DNA from: Trinickia violacea
GTDB taxonomy: Bacteria > Pseudomonadota > Gammaproteobacteria > Burkholderiales > Burkholderiaceae
Assembly: GCF_005280735.1 (NCBI RefSeq)
Contig: NZ_CP040077.1
Location: forward strand, 4,526,001-4,590,000
DNA length: 64,000 bases
Direction of reading: 5' to 3'
Shown here piece by piece: positions 24,241-32,699 of this stretch (within the stretch, counting starts at the first letter, position 1; the number at the start of each line of letters is the position of its first letter). The notes beneath the pieces were generated by a model that saw only the letters and a program-made list of their open reading frames with translations, was not told the DNA's origin and searched no databases. Position numbers and translations under genes: made by a program.

Positions 24241-25620
24241 ATGACATCGATTGCCGCCCGTATCGAGCGCATGCCGTTTGCGCGCTTTCATCGCCGCCTG
24301 CTGCTGATGGGCGGCCTCGGCTACACGTTCGACGCGATGGATGCCGCCGTGCTGGCGTTCCTGCTGCCGGTGCTGCGGCAGCAGTGGGGACTCACCAGCG
24401 TGCAGACCGGCGTGCTCGGCAGCGGCACGTTCATGGGGTATTTCTTCGGCGCGATGCTCGCGGGCATGCTCGGCGACCTGATCGGCCGACGGCGCGTGAT
24501 GATGTCGGCGCTCGTCATCTATTGCGTCGCGTCGCTCGCGAGCGCCGTCGCGCACGACTGGCCGTTCTTCCTCGGCACGCGCATCGTCGCCGGGCTCGGC
24601 ACCGGCGCGGAAAGCGCGATCGTCGCGCCGTTTCTTTCCGAGTTCGTCGCGCGGCGCTATCGCGGCGCGTTCACCGGCGCGCTCGCGGGCTTCTTCTCAT
24701 TCGGCTTCGTCGCGGCGGCTTTGCTCGGCTACCTCGTGATCCCGGTCGCGCCCGACGCCTGGCGCGCCGTGATGGTGATCACCGCGCTGCCGATCGTGAT
24801 GCTGCTCTGGTGGCGCCGCTCGCTGCCCGAGTCGCCGCGCTGGCTCGAAGCGCGAGGCCGGCACGACGAAGCGGAAGCGATCGTCGCGCGCGCGGAGGCG
24901 GAGCTCGCCGCCGAAGGCAAGACACTCGAAGCGACGCCCGAAGACGCCGCGCTCGCCGGCGCCGTGCCGGTGGCGGCGGCGCGCCGCGGGTCGGTGCTCG
25001 AAAACGTGAAGGCGCTCTGGTCGCGGCACCTTGCGCGCATCACCGCGATGACCTGGCTCATGTGGCTGTCGATCACCTTCAGCTACTACGCGTTCTTCAC
25101 TTGGATTCCGGGCCTGCTCGTGCAAAGCGGGATGACCATCACGAAGAGCTTTTCGTATTCGCTCGTGATCTACATCGCGCAGATACCGGGCTACTTCACC
25201 GGCGCGTGGCTCAACGAAAAGATCGGGCGGCAAGCGACGATCGCGACGTACATGGTGCTGGGCGGCGCGTCGGCGCTCGGGCTTGCGCTCACGCACAGCG
25301 ACTCCGGCATCCTGATGTGCGGCTTCCTGCTCTCGTTCTTCATGAACGGCACGTATGCGGGCGTCTACGCGTACACCCCCGAGGTCTTCCCCACCGACGT
25401 GCGCACGACCGGCGTCGGACTCGCGTCGTCGATCGGGCGTCTGGGGGCGATCGCGGCGCCGATCCTCGTCGGCTACGTGTATCCGATCGCGGGCTTTGCC
25501 GGCGTGTTCGGCGCGACCACGACCGTGCTCCTGATCGGCGCGCTGGCCGTCGTCGTGATGGGCGTGCAGACGCGCGGACGCTCGCTCGAAGAGATCGCGG
25601 CGGGCCAATTGCGCCGATGA
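24241..25620 (+). CDS. MFS transporter (metabolite:H+ symporter type)
   Basis: The 459-residue protein has 12 predicted membrane helices and MFS signatures: FDAMDAAVLAFLLPVL in helix 1, the loop-2 motif GDLIGRRRVMM, and the mid-loop RRSLPESPRWLEARGRHDEA characteristic of the sugar/carboxylate porter branch. AGGTGA stands 5 bases before the ATG. It follows the amidohydrolase gene in the same direction and could import its substrate. Small carboxylates, aromatic acids and betaines are all possible. Confidence 0.9.
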   Translation: MTSIAARIERMPFARFHRRLLLMGGLGYTFDAMDAAVLAFLLPVLRQQWGLTSVQTGVLGSGTFMGYFFGAMLAGMLGDLIGRRRVMMSALVIYCVASLASAVAHDWPFFLGTRIVAGLGTGAESAIVAPFLSEFVARRYRGAFTGALAGFFSFGFVAAALLGYLVIPVAPDAWRAVMVITALPIVMLLWWRRSLPESPRWLEARGRHDEAEAIVARAEAELAAEGKTLEATPEDAALAGAVPVAAARRGSVLENVKALWSRHLARITAMTWLMWLSITFSYYAFFTWIPGLLVQSGMTITKSFSYSLVIYIAQIPGYFTGAWLNEKIGRQATIATYMVLGGASALGLALTHSDSGILMCGFLLSFFMNGTYAGVYAYTPEVFPTDVRTTGVGLASSIGRLGAIAAPILVGYVYPIAGFAGVFGATTTVLLIGALAVVVMGVQTRGRSLEEIAAGQLRR

Positions 25621-25841
25621 AGGCGCACCGCCGCCATTCGGCAACTCCGCGCGGCGCCCCCGCGCCAAATCTTTCCTTAACCGCCAACCCGCACTGCTAT
25701 AGTTTCAACCTGTTCCGCATGCAGCCCCTATTAAAGCGCACGGTTGCCGCCGCGCCGAAAGCCCGTTTCACGCCGCCCGCGTCCTCGGGTCACCCTTTGG
25801 TGCCGTTTGGCGCCATGTAGTGCTCTTTCGTGCCACACACC

Positions 25842-27029
25842 ATGCTTAGTCCGGTCGGACTCATCGGCATCGCGATCCTTTCCTGCGTGATCAGCATGGC
25901 CGTGTTCGGTTCACTGCTGAAAGCCGCGATTCCCGGCCTGGCCCGCTGGTTTACCGCTTACGGGCTCGTCACCGTCGCCCTCGTCGTGCTCGAATTGCGC
26001 GGTCACGAGCGGGAGAATTTCGCGGCCATGGGCGCGAGCGCGTTGCTGTTGATCGGCGCACTCTTGATGCTGCAAGGCTGCCGGCAATTCTTCGGGCGTC
26101 CTCCTGTGCATGGGCTCGAGTTGGCCGGCGTCGGCGCCGTGCTGGTCGGTCTCGTCTATTGGACCTTCGTCGCGCCGAACCTCAGCGCGCGCGTCACCAT
26201 GATGTCGCTGTATTTCGCGTACGCCCGCTTGGCGATCGCGTGGATGGCGTACCGCTACCGGCCGCTGCACCGCCCGCAGTACAGCTATCTGTTCGTTGCG
26301 ATCACCGCGCTCGCGGGCGCGATCTTTCACGTGGCTCGCGGGCTCGCGTATTTCACCGGACTCTCACATCAAACCGTATTCTTCGAGCCCTCGCCGCTGA
26401 ACATCGCCTTTCTCGCGCTCGGCATCCTGACGCTGCCGTTCCTGTCGATCGGCATGGTCATGCTCGCTCACGACCGCCTCGCCGAGCGCATGGAACGGCT
26501 CGCCACGATCGACGAACTGACCGGCGCGCTCGTGCGCCGCGCGTTCATCGCACGCGTCGAAACGCTGCTCGCCGCGGCGTGCGCGGGCAAACGCAAGCTG
26601 TCGCTCGCGATTCTCGACATCGATCACTTCAAGGCCGTCAACGACCAGCACGGGCACGCGGTCGGCGATCATACGCTCGCCCATTTCGTGTCCTTGCTCT
26701 CGCAAGGCATACGGCGCACCGACGTCATCGGGCGCCTTGGCGGCGAGGAGTTCGCGATTCTCTTCGTATCGGCCGGCAAGGCCGAAGCGGCAAGGCTGGT
26801 CGACCAGCTCAGAACCACCGTGACGGCATCCCCGGCGCCCGCCGGCTCGAGCGCGATCGCGTGCTCGTTCAGCGCGGGCGTCGACGAATTCGGCGACGGC
26901 GACACCTTGACGGCCGTCCTGGCGCGAGCCGACGCCGCGCTCTACGCGGCCAAGGCCATGGGACGCAATTGCGTGGTGGTCGCGCCATCGCCGGAAGGAC
27001 TGAGCGTAGAGTGCATGGAGGCAGACTGA
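25842..27029 (+). CDS. Membrane-anchored diguanylate cyclase (GGDEF domain)
   Basis: The first ~215 residues form about seven hydrophobic helices (for example GLIGIAILSCVISMAVFGSL and NIAFLALGILTLPFLSIGMV) of a membrane sensor region I cannot name. The C-terminal GGDEF domain has ILDIDHFKAVNDQHGHAVGD, an intact RRTD inhibitory I-site and the active-site GRLGGEEFAIL, so it should make c-di-GMP with product inhibition. The start is uncertain: ATG 25842 is used, with GTG 25830 as alternative, and neither has a clear ribosome site. A TATAGT hexamer at 25698 is a possible -10; the rest of the 221-bp upstream spacer shows nothing. The stop overlaps the next start (TGATG). Confidence 0.88.
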   Translation: MLSPVGLIGIAILSCVISMAVFGSLLKAAIPGLARWFTAYGLVTVALVVLELRGHERENFAAMGASALLLIGALLMLQGCRQFFGRPPVHGLELAGVGAVLVGLVYWTFVAPNLSARVTMMSLYFAYARLAIAWMAYRYRPLHRPQYSYLFVAITALAGAIFHVARGLAYFTGLSHQTVFFEPSPLNIAFLALGILTLPFLSIGMVMLAHDRLAERMERLATIDELTGALVRRAFIARVETLLAAACAGKRKLSLAILDIDHFKAVNDQHGHAVGDHTLAHFVSLLSQGIRRTDVIGRLGGEEFAILFVSAGKAEAARLVDQLRTTVTASPAPAGSSAIACSFSAGVDEFGDGDTLTAVLARADAALYAAKAMGRNCVVVAPSPEGLSVECMEAD

Positions 27030-27412
27030 TGAGCTTTGACGAGCATTGGGAACCGGTTATGACTTATCTCGACACCGCTGAAATCGCCGACTGGCACGCC
27101 CATGTGTACTTCGGCGCCGCGAGCCGCGACGCCGCCTGGGCGTTTCGAGAGGCGATCGAAGCGCACCTCGGCAACATCCTGAAGCTGGGCCGCTTTCACG
27201 AGCGCCTGGTGGGCCCGCATCCGCAATGGTCGTATCAGCTCGCCTTCGGCAACGACCACTTCGCCGAAATCTTCGCGTGGCTGACGCTCAATCACGGCGC
27301 ACTCGACGTGTTCGTTCATCCCAACACCGGTGATTCGCTCCGCGATCATCGGGATTCGGCGGTGTGGATCGGGCGCTCGCATGAGCTGGTTTTGTCGGCG
27401 TTGGGAGACTAG
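27029..27412 (+). CDS. DOPA 4,5-dioxygenase family protein
   Basis: The 127-residue ORF has the family's WHAHVYFGAASRDAAWAFRE block with paired histidines, GRFHERLVGPHPQWSYQLAF and LDVFVHPNTGDSLRDHRDSA, all typical of the small DOPA dioxygenase family; bacterial members are mostly uncharacterised. ATG 27029 has GGAGG 7 bases upstream and overlaps the stop of the diguanylate cyclase gene, so the two are translationally coupled, an unusual partnership. A downstream aromatic-acid-type MFS gene begins 2 bp after its stop. Confidence 0.85.
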   Translation: MSFDEHWEPVMTYLDTAEIADWHAHVYFGAASRDAAWAFREAIEAHLGNILKLGRFHERLVGPHPQWSYQLAFGNDHFAEIFAWLTLNHGALDVFVHPNTGDSLRDHRDSAVWIGRSHELVLSALGD

Positions 27413-27414
27413 CG

Positions 27415-28773
27415 ATGAGCCGCGATTCCGTCGTCAATGTGCAAACCTTCGTCAACGAGCATCCGTTCTCCCGATTTCAGTGGCTCATCTTCGCCATGTG
27501 CACGGTCGTGGTCCTGCTCGACGGCTTCGACACCGCCGCGATCGGCTTCATCGCGCCCTCGCTCATCGCCGAATGGGGCATCGGCAAGCCCGCGCTCGGG
27601 CCGGTGCTGAGCGCGGCGCTGTTCGGCCTCGCGTGCGGCGCGCTGATCTCCGGGCCGCTGTCGGACCGGCTCGGCCGGCGTTCGCTCTTGACCGGCTCCG
27701 TCCTGCTGTTCGGGCTCGCGTGCCTGGCGTCCGCGTTTTCGTCGAGCATCGAGCAACTGACGGCGCTGCGCTTCGTCACCGGCGTCGGCCTCGGCGCGGC
27801 GATGCCGAACGCCGTGACGATGATGGGCGAGTTCTGCCCCGACCGGCGGCGCGCGACGATGGTCAACCTGATGTTCTGCGGCTTTCCGCTCGGCGCCGCA
27901 TTCGGCGGCTTCTTGGCCGCGTGGCTGATTCCCCATTTCGGCTGGCGCAGCGTGCTGCTCCTCGGCGGCATCACGCCGATCCTGCTCGCGCTCGTGCTGC
28001 TCGCGAAGATGCCGGAATCCGTGCGCTACATGGTCGCCAACCATCACCCGGCCGAACGGATTCGCGCCGCGCTCATGCGGATTTCGGGCGACGCGGCGCA
28101 GGCGGTCTCGTTCGTCATGACCGAGACCGCGCCGGCGACCGGCGGCAAGGGCGCGGGCGTGGTGCTGTCGCGCGCGTACATCGTCGGTTCGGTGATGCTG
28201 TGGATCGCGTACTTCATGGGCCTCGTGATCTTCTACGCGTCCATCAACTGGATGCCGATCTTGCTCAAGGAAGCGGGCCTGAGCCCACAGCGCGCAACGC
28301 TGATTTCGGCGCTCTTTCCTTTGGGCGGTGTGGGGGCCGTCTTGAGCGGCGTGCTGATGGACCGCTTCAACGCGAACCGGATCATTGCCGCGTGCTATGC
28401 GCTCACCGCCGTCAGCGTCTATTTCATCGGACAGGCGGTCGGCAATGTCGGTGCGCTCGTGCTCGTGGTGTTCGTCGCCGGCGTGCTGATGAATACCGCG
28501 CAGTCGTCGATGCCCGCGCTCGCCGCCGCGTTCTACCCGACTCAAGGACGCGGCACCGGCGTGGCTTGGATGCTCGGCGTCGGCCGCTTCGGCGGCATTG
28601 CGGGTTCGTTCCTCGTCGCCGAACTCACGCGCCGGCACGTCACGTTTGCGGGGATCTTCGCGACGGTCGCCGTGGCCGGCGCAATCGCATGCGTGGCGCT
28701 GCTGATCAAGCAGATGGCGCGCCCCGAGATCGTGGGGGCACCGGCACTCGAGGCCGATTCCTTCGGTCACTGA
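27415..28773 (+). CDS. MFS transporter, aromatic acid:H+ symporter (AAHS) type
   Basis: The 452-residue protein has 12 membrane segments with the AAHS landmarks: VVLLDGFDTAAIGFIAPSL in helix 1, GPLSDRLGRRSLL in loop 2-3, GLGAAMPNAVTMMGEFCPDR, and the loop 8-9 repeat VLMDRFNANRI. This branch (PcaK, BenK, MhpT) imports aromatic acids. GGAG stands 9 bases before ATG 27415. Close linkage to a DOPA-dioxygenase-family gene supports an aromatic or catecholic substrate, but this is inference. Confidence 0.9.
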   Translation: MSRDSVVNVQTFVNEHPFSRFQWLIFAMCTVVVLLDGFDTAAIGFIAPSLIAEWGIGKPALGPVLSAALFGLACGALISGPLSDRLGRRSLLTGSVLLFGLACLASAFSSSIEQLTALRFVTGVGLGAAMPNAVTMMGEFCPDRRRATMVNLMFCGFPLGAAFGGFLAAWLIPHFGWRSVLLLGGITPILLALVLLAKMPESVRYMVANHHPAERIRAALMRISGDAAQAVSFVMTETAPATGGKGAGVVLSRAYIVGSVMLWIAYFMGLVIFYASINWMPILLKEAGLSPQRATLISALFPLGGVGAVLSGVLMDRFNANRIIAACYALTAVSVYFIGQAVGNVGALVLVVFVAGVLMNTAQSSMPALAAAFYPTQGRGTGVAWMLGVGRFGGIAGSFLVAELTRRHVTFAGIFATVAVAGAIACVALLIKQMARPEIVGAPALEADSFGH

Positions 28774-28861
28774 CGCCTGGCGAATCGCTGCAGCCCGACA
28801 CGGCCCGCATGGCTCATTGGCGGGACGCAAAGCGCGACGCAAAAGCGTGACGCAAAAAAAT

Positions 28862-28889
28862 GAGCCCTGTTCCGCGGGGAACAGGGCTC
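28862..28889 (-). terminator. Intrinsic terminator, strong in the leftward direction
   Basis: GAGCCCTGTTCC pairs perfectly with GGAACAGGGCTC around a 4-base loop. On the minus strand the stem is followed by eight T in a nine-base A/T run, a textbook terminator for transcripts coming from the phosphatase gene at 29430. On the plus strand the A-run precedes the stem, so it may only partly stop transcripts of the MFS gene. Confidence 0.85.
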
Positions 28890-29339
28890 GTGTGGATGAG
28901 CCATATCGTGCAGGTGCGTGGAAGCTTGCCGACTTTCTCTCATCACGGGTGAAGCTGTTATTGCTTGAACGGCTTGCTTCGAATGGCCCGCGCCTTCTCC
29001 TCGTTACTAACCCCAACTGCAATTCAAATCGTGCTGCCTGTGCTGCCTGTTGCGTTGTGCTGCATCGTACTGCTTGTTGCCGATACTGCCTGACCTTCGA
29101 CCGCGTGGTGCTGATACTGCGTGCATATCAAATACCGTTGCTTCGAAAACCTTTTCCTTCGACTACAACTGCTTGAACCGCTAGCACTGGTACGGGCAAA
29201 ACCAACGCGGGGGGAATCCGCGCCGATGGGCTCAACAACTCGCTCCATGGAAATCATTGTAGGGAGTGAAGGCCCAAAGCGATTGGGCGATTCGAGGGCG
29301 ATTTACACACCAGTTCGTCGAATTGCGGCGCCGCGCCGC
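28890..29339. other. 450-bp spacer without recognised gene
   Basis: Between the terminator and the tail of the phosphatase frame there are only short open frames with no family resemblance. The stretch 29030-29125 is locally repetitive (many TGCTG/TGCCTG units), lower in GC than its neighbours and without clear promoter elements. Confidence 0.6.
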
Positions 29340-29429
29340 TCAATGCCGCCGCAGCCGCTCGCGCACGCGTTTTGCCGCCAGGAGCGAGACGTAATCGAGG
29401 ATGCGCGGCGCGCCCTTCGCGTATGGCGC
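29340..29429 (-). other. In-frame coding-like tail after the phosphatase stop codon
   Basis: Directly after the TAG of the gene at 29430-29936 the same frame stays open for 29 more codons and ends at TGA 29340. The translation includes KGAPRILDYVSLLAAKRVRE, which looks like a genuine protein C-terminus and, from memory, resembles the last helix of small three-helix-bundle (DUF3562-like) domains. No separate start codon or ribosome site is present. It may be a remnant of a neighbouring or fused gene, a readthrough extension, or chance. Confidence 0.35.
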
Positions 29430-29936
29430 CTACCCTTGCAACAGCGCTTCGCCCGCGCGAATGACGCGGCTCGAAACTTCGCGAGGGATGTGCAGCGTGT
29501 ACTGCGGCAACGCGATCAGCACACTGATGCGCCGCAGAATCTGCCAGAAGACGCTTTCGAACGAGCGCGCGCGCTCGCGCTGGCTCATGCCTTCGGCGAG
29601 CGGGTCAGCGAAGCTCCACTCGTAGAACTCGGGCTCCCCGGGAAAATGCGGCGCGTGATATTCGGCAACGGAACTGTCCATGGCGATGACGAGGTCCATT
29701 CTCGGCGCCCATTCGCCCGTGAATTCCAGCCAGCTCCTCGGACCGAGCAGGTCCAGATCGGAAATGCCGGGCCGCAATTGCGCGAGCGCCAGTGGATGCA
29801 CGCGTGCAGCGGGATCGGACCCTGCGCTGAACGCCTCGAATCGGCCGCCGCCCAGCTCGCGCAGTAAGGCTTCGGCCATGATGCTGCGTGCCGCGTTCTC
29901 TCTGCAGAGAAACAGCACATTATGTTTCTTGGTCAC
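29430..29936 (-). CDS. Low-molecular-weight protein tyrosine phosphatase / ArsC-type arsenate reductase family
   Basis: The 168-residue protein has the phosphatase P-loop near the N-terminus, NVLFLCRENAARSIMAEALL (CX5R as C-R-E-N-A-A-R), FSAGSDPAARVHP, and a late general-acid DP in WSFADPLAEG. Arsenate reductases of this fold normally read CTGNSARS; the RENAAR variant and absence of an obvious cysteine triad leave the activity open between phosphatase and arsenate reductase. The only usable start is GTG 29936, as an in-frame TGA lies just upstream. No ars genes are nearby. The frame continues past its TAG (see 29340-29429). Confidence 0.82.
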   Translation of the reverse strand: MTKKHNVLFLCRENAARSIMAEALLRELGGGRFEAFSAGSDPAARVHPLALAQLRPGISDLDLLGPRSWLEFTGEWAPRMDLVIAMDSSVAEYHAPHFPGEPEFYEWSFADPLAEGMSQRERARSFESVFWQILRRISVLIALPQYTLHIPREVSSRVIRAGEALLQG

Positions 29937-30203
29937 TGATTCGCCCCGTCATACGTATTTTTTGTAAACGGCATCTTGCCGAGCCAGTTTTGCACGTCGG
30001 TGACAGTGTTCCAAGCCAGAACTCGAGTGCACACGCTCGCAAACACCTATTCAAGATTTCCCGTTTCGTGCCGAGGCGAGGATTCTACGCTACCGCGCAA
30101 TCATCAGACGGAATCGCGCTGTGCCGGGTTGCTTCACCACCGCGCGGACACGCGGAAGCCCATGCGTCCCCCTGCCACGGGAAGTGTCGCCTCGAAAATC
30201 GTA

Positions 30204-30209
30204 TATACT
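30204..30209 (+). promoter_or_regulatory. -10 hexamer of the Lys/Ala-rich protein gene
   Basis: TATACT lies 28 bp upstream of the ATG at 30237 within an AT-rich island; no good -35 hexamer is seen at the expected spacing. The rest of the 29937-30236 spacer shows no gene. Confidence 0.5.
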
Positions 30210-30236
30210 GTTTTCACTGTTTTTTAGGGATTTGAC

Positions 30237-30674
30237 ATGAACACACCCGTCATCAAAGAGCCGACCAAGAAGAAGTTCCACTTCCCCAAGAGCGCCGAGC
30301 AAGCCGCGCCCGAAGCGGAAAAGCCGCCGGTCAAGGCACGCAAGGCCGCAGCGCCGAAGAAAGCCGCGGCAAAGCCAGCCGAAGCACGCAAGGCCAAGAA
30401 GGCCGACGCCGCTCCGGCACCTGCCCCGGCCGAAGAAAAAGCGCGCCGCGCCAAGAAAGAAAAGGTCGTGCGCGACAGCTTCACGATGCCGAAGTCTGAC
30501 TACGCAAAGATCGACGAACTCAAGAAACGCTGCGTCGCCGCTGGCATTTCGGTGAAGAAGAGCGAGTTGCTGCGCGCCGGACTGCAAATGCTGGCGTTCG
30601 CTGCGGACAAGCGTCTGGTTGCGGCCGTTACCGCGCTGGAACCCGTTAAGACCGGGCGTCCCTCGAAGTCGTAA
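30237..30674 (+). CDS. Lysine/alanine-rich histone H1-like small protein with RHH-like C-terminus
   Basis: The 145-residue protein has two parts. Residues about 1-80 are low complexity, rich in Lys, Ala and Pro (KARKAAAPKKAAAKPAEARK), like bacterial histone H1 homologues that coat DNA. Residues about 80-135 (VVRDSFTMPKSDYAKIDELK, SVKKSELLRAGLQMLAF) form a strand-helix-helix pattern reminiscent of ribbon-helix-helix DNA-binding domains. A role in nucleoid structure or regulation is inferred; I do not know a named family. AGGGA precedes the ATG and an ideal terminator follows, so it is a monocistronic gene. Confidence 0.75.
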   Translation: MNTPVIKEPTKKKFHFPKSAEQAAPEAEKPPVKARKAAAPKKAAAKPAEARKAKKADAAPAPAPAEEKARRAKKEKVVRDSFTMPKSDYAKIDELKKRCVAAGISVKKSELLRAGLQMLAFAADKRLVAAVTALEPVKTGRPSKS

Positions 30675-30701
30675 GGTCTGAAGGACGCGCGCAGTAAAAC
30701 A

Positions 30702-30738
30702 AAAGGCGTCAAAGCAAACCGTCTGCTTTGACGCCTTT
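30702..30738. terminator. Bidirectional intrinsic terminator
   Basis: AAAGGCGTCAAAGCA pairs perfectly over 15 bp with TGCTTTGACGCCTTT around a 7-base loop. It lies between the convergent Lys/Ala-rich protein gene and glmS, with short A and T runs in the stem ends, and should serve both. Confidence 0.85.
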
Positions 30739-30798
30739 GCGCGGCTCACCGCATTCGACGCAGGCTTCCCAGCCTGGCCGAATGCGCCGTCGCGACGC

Positions 30799-32616
30799 TT
30801 ATTCCACCGTCACCGATTTCGCCAAATTGCGCGGCTTGTCGACATCGGTCCCGCGCGCGCATGCCGTGTGATACGCAAGCAGCTGCAGCGGCACGACGTG
30901 CAGAATCGGCGATAACAGCCCGTAGTGCTCCGGCATCCGGATCACATGCAGGCCCTCGTCGTTGACGATCTTCGTGTCCGCATCGGCGAACACGTACAGC
31001 TCGCCGCCGCGCGCCCGCACTTCCTGGATGTTCGACTTGAGCTTCTCGAGCAGCGCATCGTTCGGCGCCACGGTCACGACCGGCATCGCTTCCGTCACGA
31101 GCGCGAGCGGCCCGTGCTTCAACTCGCCGGCGGGATACGCCTCGGCGTGGATGTACGAGATTTCCTTGAGCTTCAGCGCCCCTTCGAGCGCGATCGGATA
31201 GTGCATCCCGCGGCCGAGGAACAGCGCATTCTCCTTGCGCGAGAACTCCTCCGACCACGCGATGATCTGCGGCTCCAGCGCCAGCACGCTGTTCAACGCC
31301 GCCGGCAAGTGCCGCAGCTGCTTGATGTAGTTCGCTTCCTGCGCGGCATCGAGATGCCCGCGCTGCTTGCCGAGTGTCGCCGCCAGCACGAACAGCGCGA
31401 CGAGCTGCGTCGTGAACGCCTTCGTCGACGCCACGCCGATCTCGCGTCCCGCCCGCGTCAGGAACGACAGCCCGGTCAACCGCACCATCGCGCTCGTGCC
31501 GACGTTGCAAACGGACAGCGTATGGCGATGCCCCAGGTCCTGCGCGTGCTTGAGCGCCGCCAGCGTGTCCGCCGTTTCGCCCGATTGCGAGATCACGACC
31601 ACGAGCGACTTCGGGTTCGGTACCGAATCGCGATACCGGTATTCGCTTGCGATCTCGACTTGCGTCGGAATCTTGGCGATCGATTCGAGCCAGTACTTCG
31701 CGGTCAGCCCCGAGTAGTAGCTCGTGCCGCACGCGAGAATCAAGAGGCTGTCGATCTCGCCGAACACCGCGCCGGCGCCTTCGCCGAAGATCGAAGGATC
31801 GAAGGCTTCCGTTGCCGGGATGGTGTCGCTGATCGCACGCGGCTGCTCGAAGATTTCCTTCTGCATGAAGTGGCGATACGGGCCGAGTTCGACCGCGCCG
31901 CCGTAGGCCACGACATTGCGCACCTCGCGCTCGGCCGCCTGACCGTCGCGGCCGGTGATCTTCACGCCGTCGAGCGACAGCTCGCACACGTCGCCCTCTT
32001 CGAGGAAGATGAAGCGCTCGGTGCTGCCCGCGAGCGCGAGCGCATCCGACGCGAGGAAGTTCTCGCCGTCGCCCAAGCCCACGACGAGCGGCGAGCCCTG
32101 ACGCGCGCCGACCACCGTATGCGGCTGGTCCTTATGGAGCACGGCGATCGCGAACGCGCCGTGCAGCTGCTTGACGGCTTCGCGCACGGCTGCGAACAGG
32201 TCGCCGGCATACAGGCTGTGGATCAGGTGCGTGACGACTTCGGTATCGGTCTGCGAGACGAACTCGTAGCCCTTGCCGCGCAGCATTTCGCGCAGCGACT
32301 CGTAATTTTCGATGATGCCGTTGTGCACGAGCGCCACCGTGTCGCGCGAGAAGATCGGGTGCGCGTTGTCGGTGACAGGCGCGCCGTGCGTCGCCCAGCG
32401 CGTGTGTGCGATGCCCGTCGCGCCGTCGAGCTTCGTCTCGTGCACTTGCGCGTCGAGATCCGCCACGCGCGCCACGCTGCGGGCGCGCTTCGGCATGCCG
32501 TCGGCCAGCACGGCGACGCCGCACGAATCGTAGCCGCGATATTCGAGGCGGCGCAGTCCTTCGACCAGAATGGAAACGATGTTACGTTGCGCTACCGCGC
32601 CAACAATGCCGCACAT
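30799..32616 (-). CDS. glmS: Glutamine-fructose-6-phosphate aminotransferase (isomerizing)
   Basis: The 605-residue enzyme begins MCGIVGAVAQRNIVSILVEG (Cys nucleophile of the class II amidotransferase domain), has RLEYRGYDSCGVAVL and HTRWATHGAPVTDNAHP, then two SIS isomerase domains (LILACGTSYYSGLTAKYWLE, VVISQSGETADTLAALKHA) and the usual C-terminal DKPRNLAKSVTVE. It makes glucosamine-6-phosphate, the first step toward UDP-GlcNAc for peptidoglycan and LPS. It lies 83 bp downstream of glmU in the same direction. No glmS ribozyme is visible upstream, as expected outside Firmicutes. Confidence 0.97.
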   Translation of the reverse strand: MCGIVGAVAQRNIVSILVEGLRRLEYRGYDSCGVAVLADGMPKRARSVARVADLDAQVHETKLDGATGIAHTRWATHGAPVTDNAHPIFSRDTVALVHNGIIENYESLREMLRGKGYEFVSQTDTEVVTHLIHSLYAGDLFAAVREAVKQLHGAFAIAVLHKDQPHTVVGARQGSPLVVGLGDGENFLASDALALAGSTERFIFLEEGDVCELSLDGVKITGRDGQAAEREVRNVVAYGGAVELGPYRHFMQKEIFEQPRAISDTIPATEAFDPSIFGEGAGAVFGEIDSLLILACGTSYYSGLTAKYWLESIAKIPTQVEIASEYRYRDSVPNPKSLVVVISQSGETADTLAALKHAQDLGHRHTLSVCNVGTSAMVRLTGLSFLTRAGREIGVASTKAFTTQLVALFVLAATLGKQRGHLDAAQEANYIKQLRHLPAALNSVLALEPQIIAWSEEFSRKENALFLGRGMHYPIALEGALKLKEISYIHAEAYPAGELKHGPLALVTEAMPVVTVAPNDALLEKLKSNIQEVRARGGELYVFADADTKIVNDEGLHVIRMPEHYGLLSPILHVVPLQLLAYHTACARGTDVDKPRNLAKSVTVE

Positions 32617-32699
32617 AGAGTGTGATCCTTTGCTTATGAATGTTCTGCGCCGCCAGCGTACATGACACCGGCGGCCGGCTCAGTTACCTGCCGGGCAGA

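Noticed and set aside
29937..30236. Open frames between the phosphatase gene and the Lys/Ala-rich gene
   Set aside because: Several frames overlap each other with no start signals or recognisable motifs; only the -10 near 30204 looks functional.
32617..32699. glmS ribozyme
   Set aside because: The glmU-glmS gap is 83 bp, has no ribozyme core sequence, and this element is known from Gram-positive bacteria.
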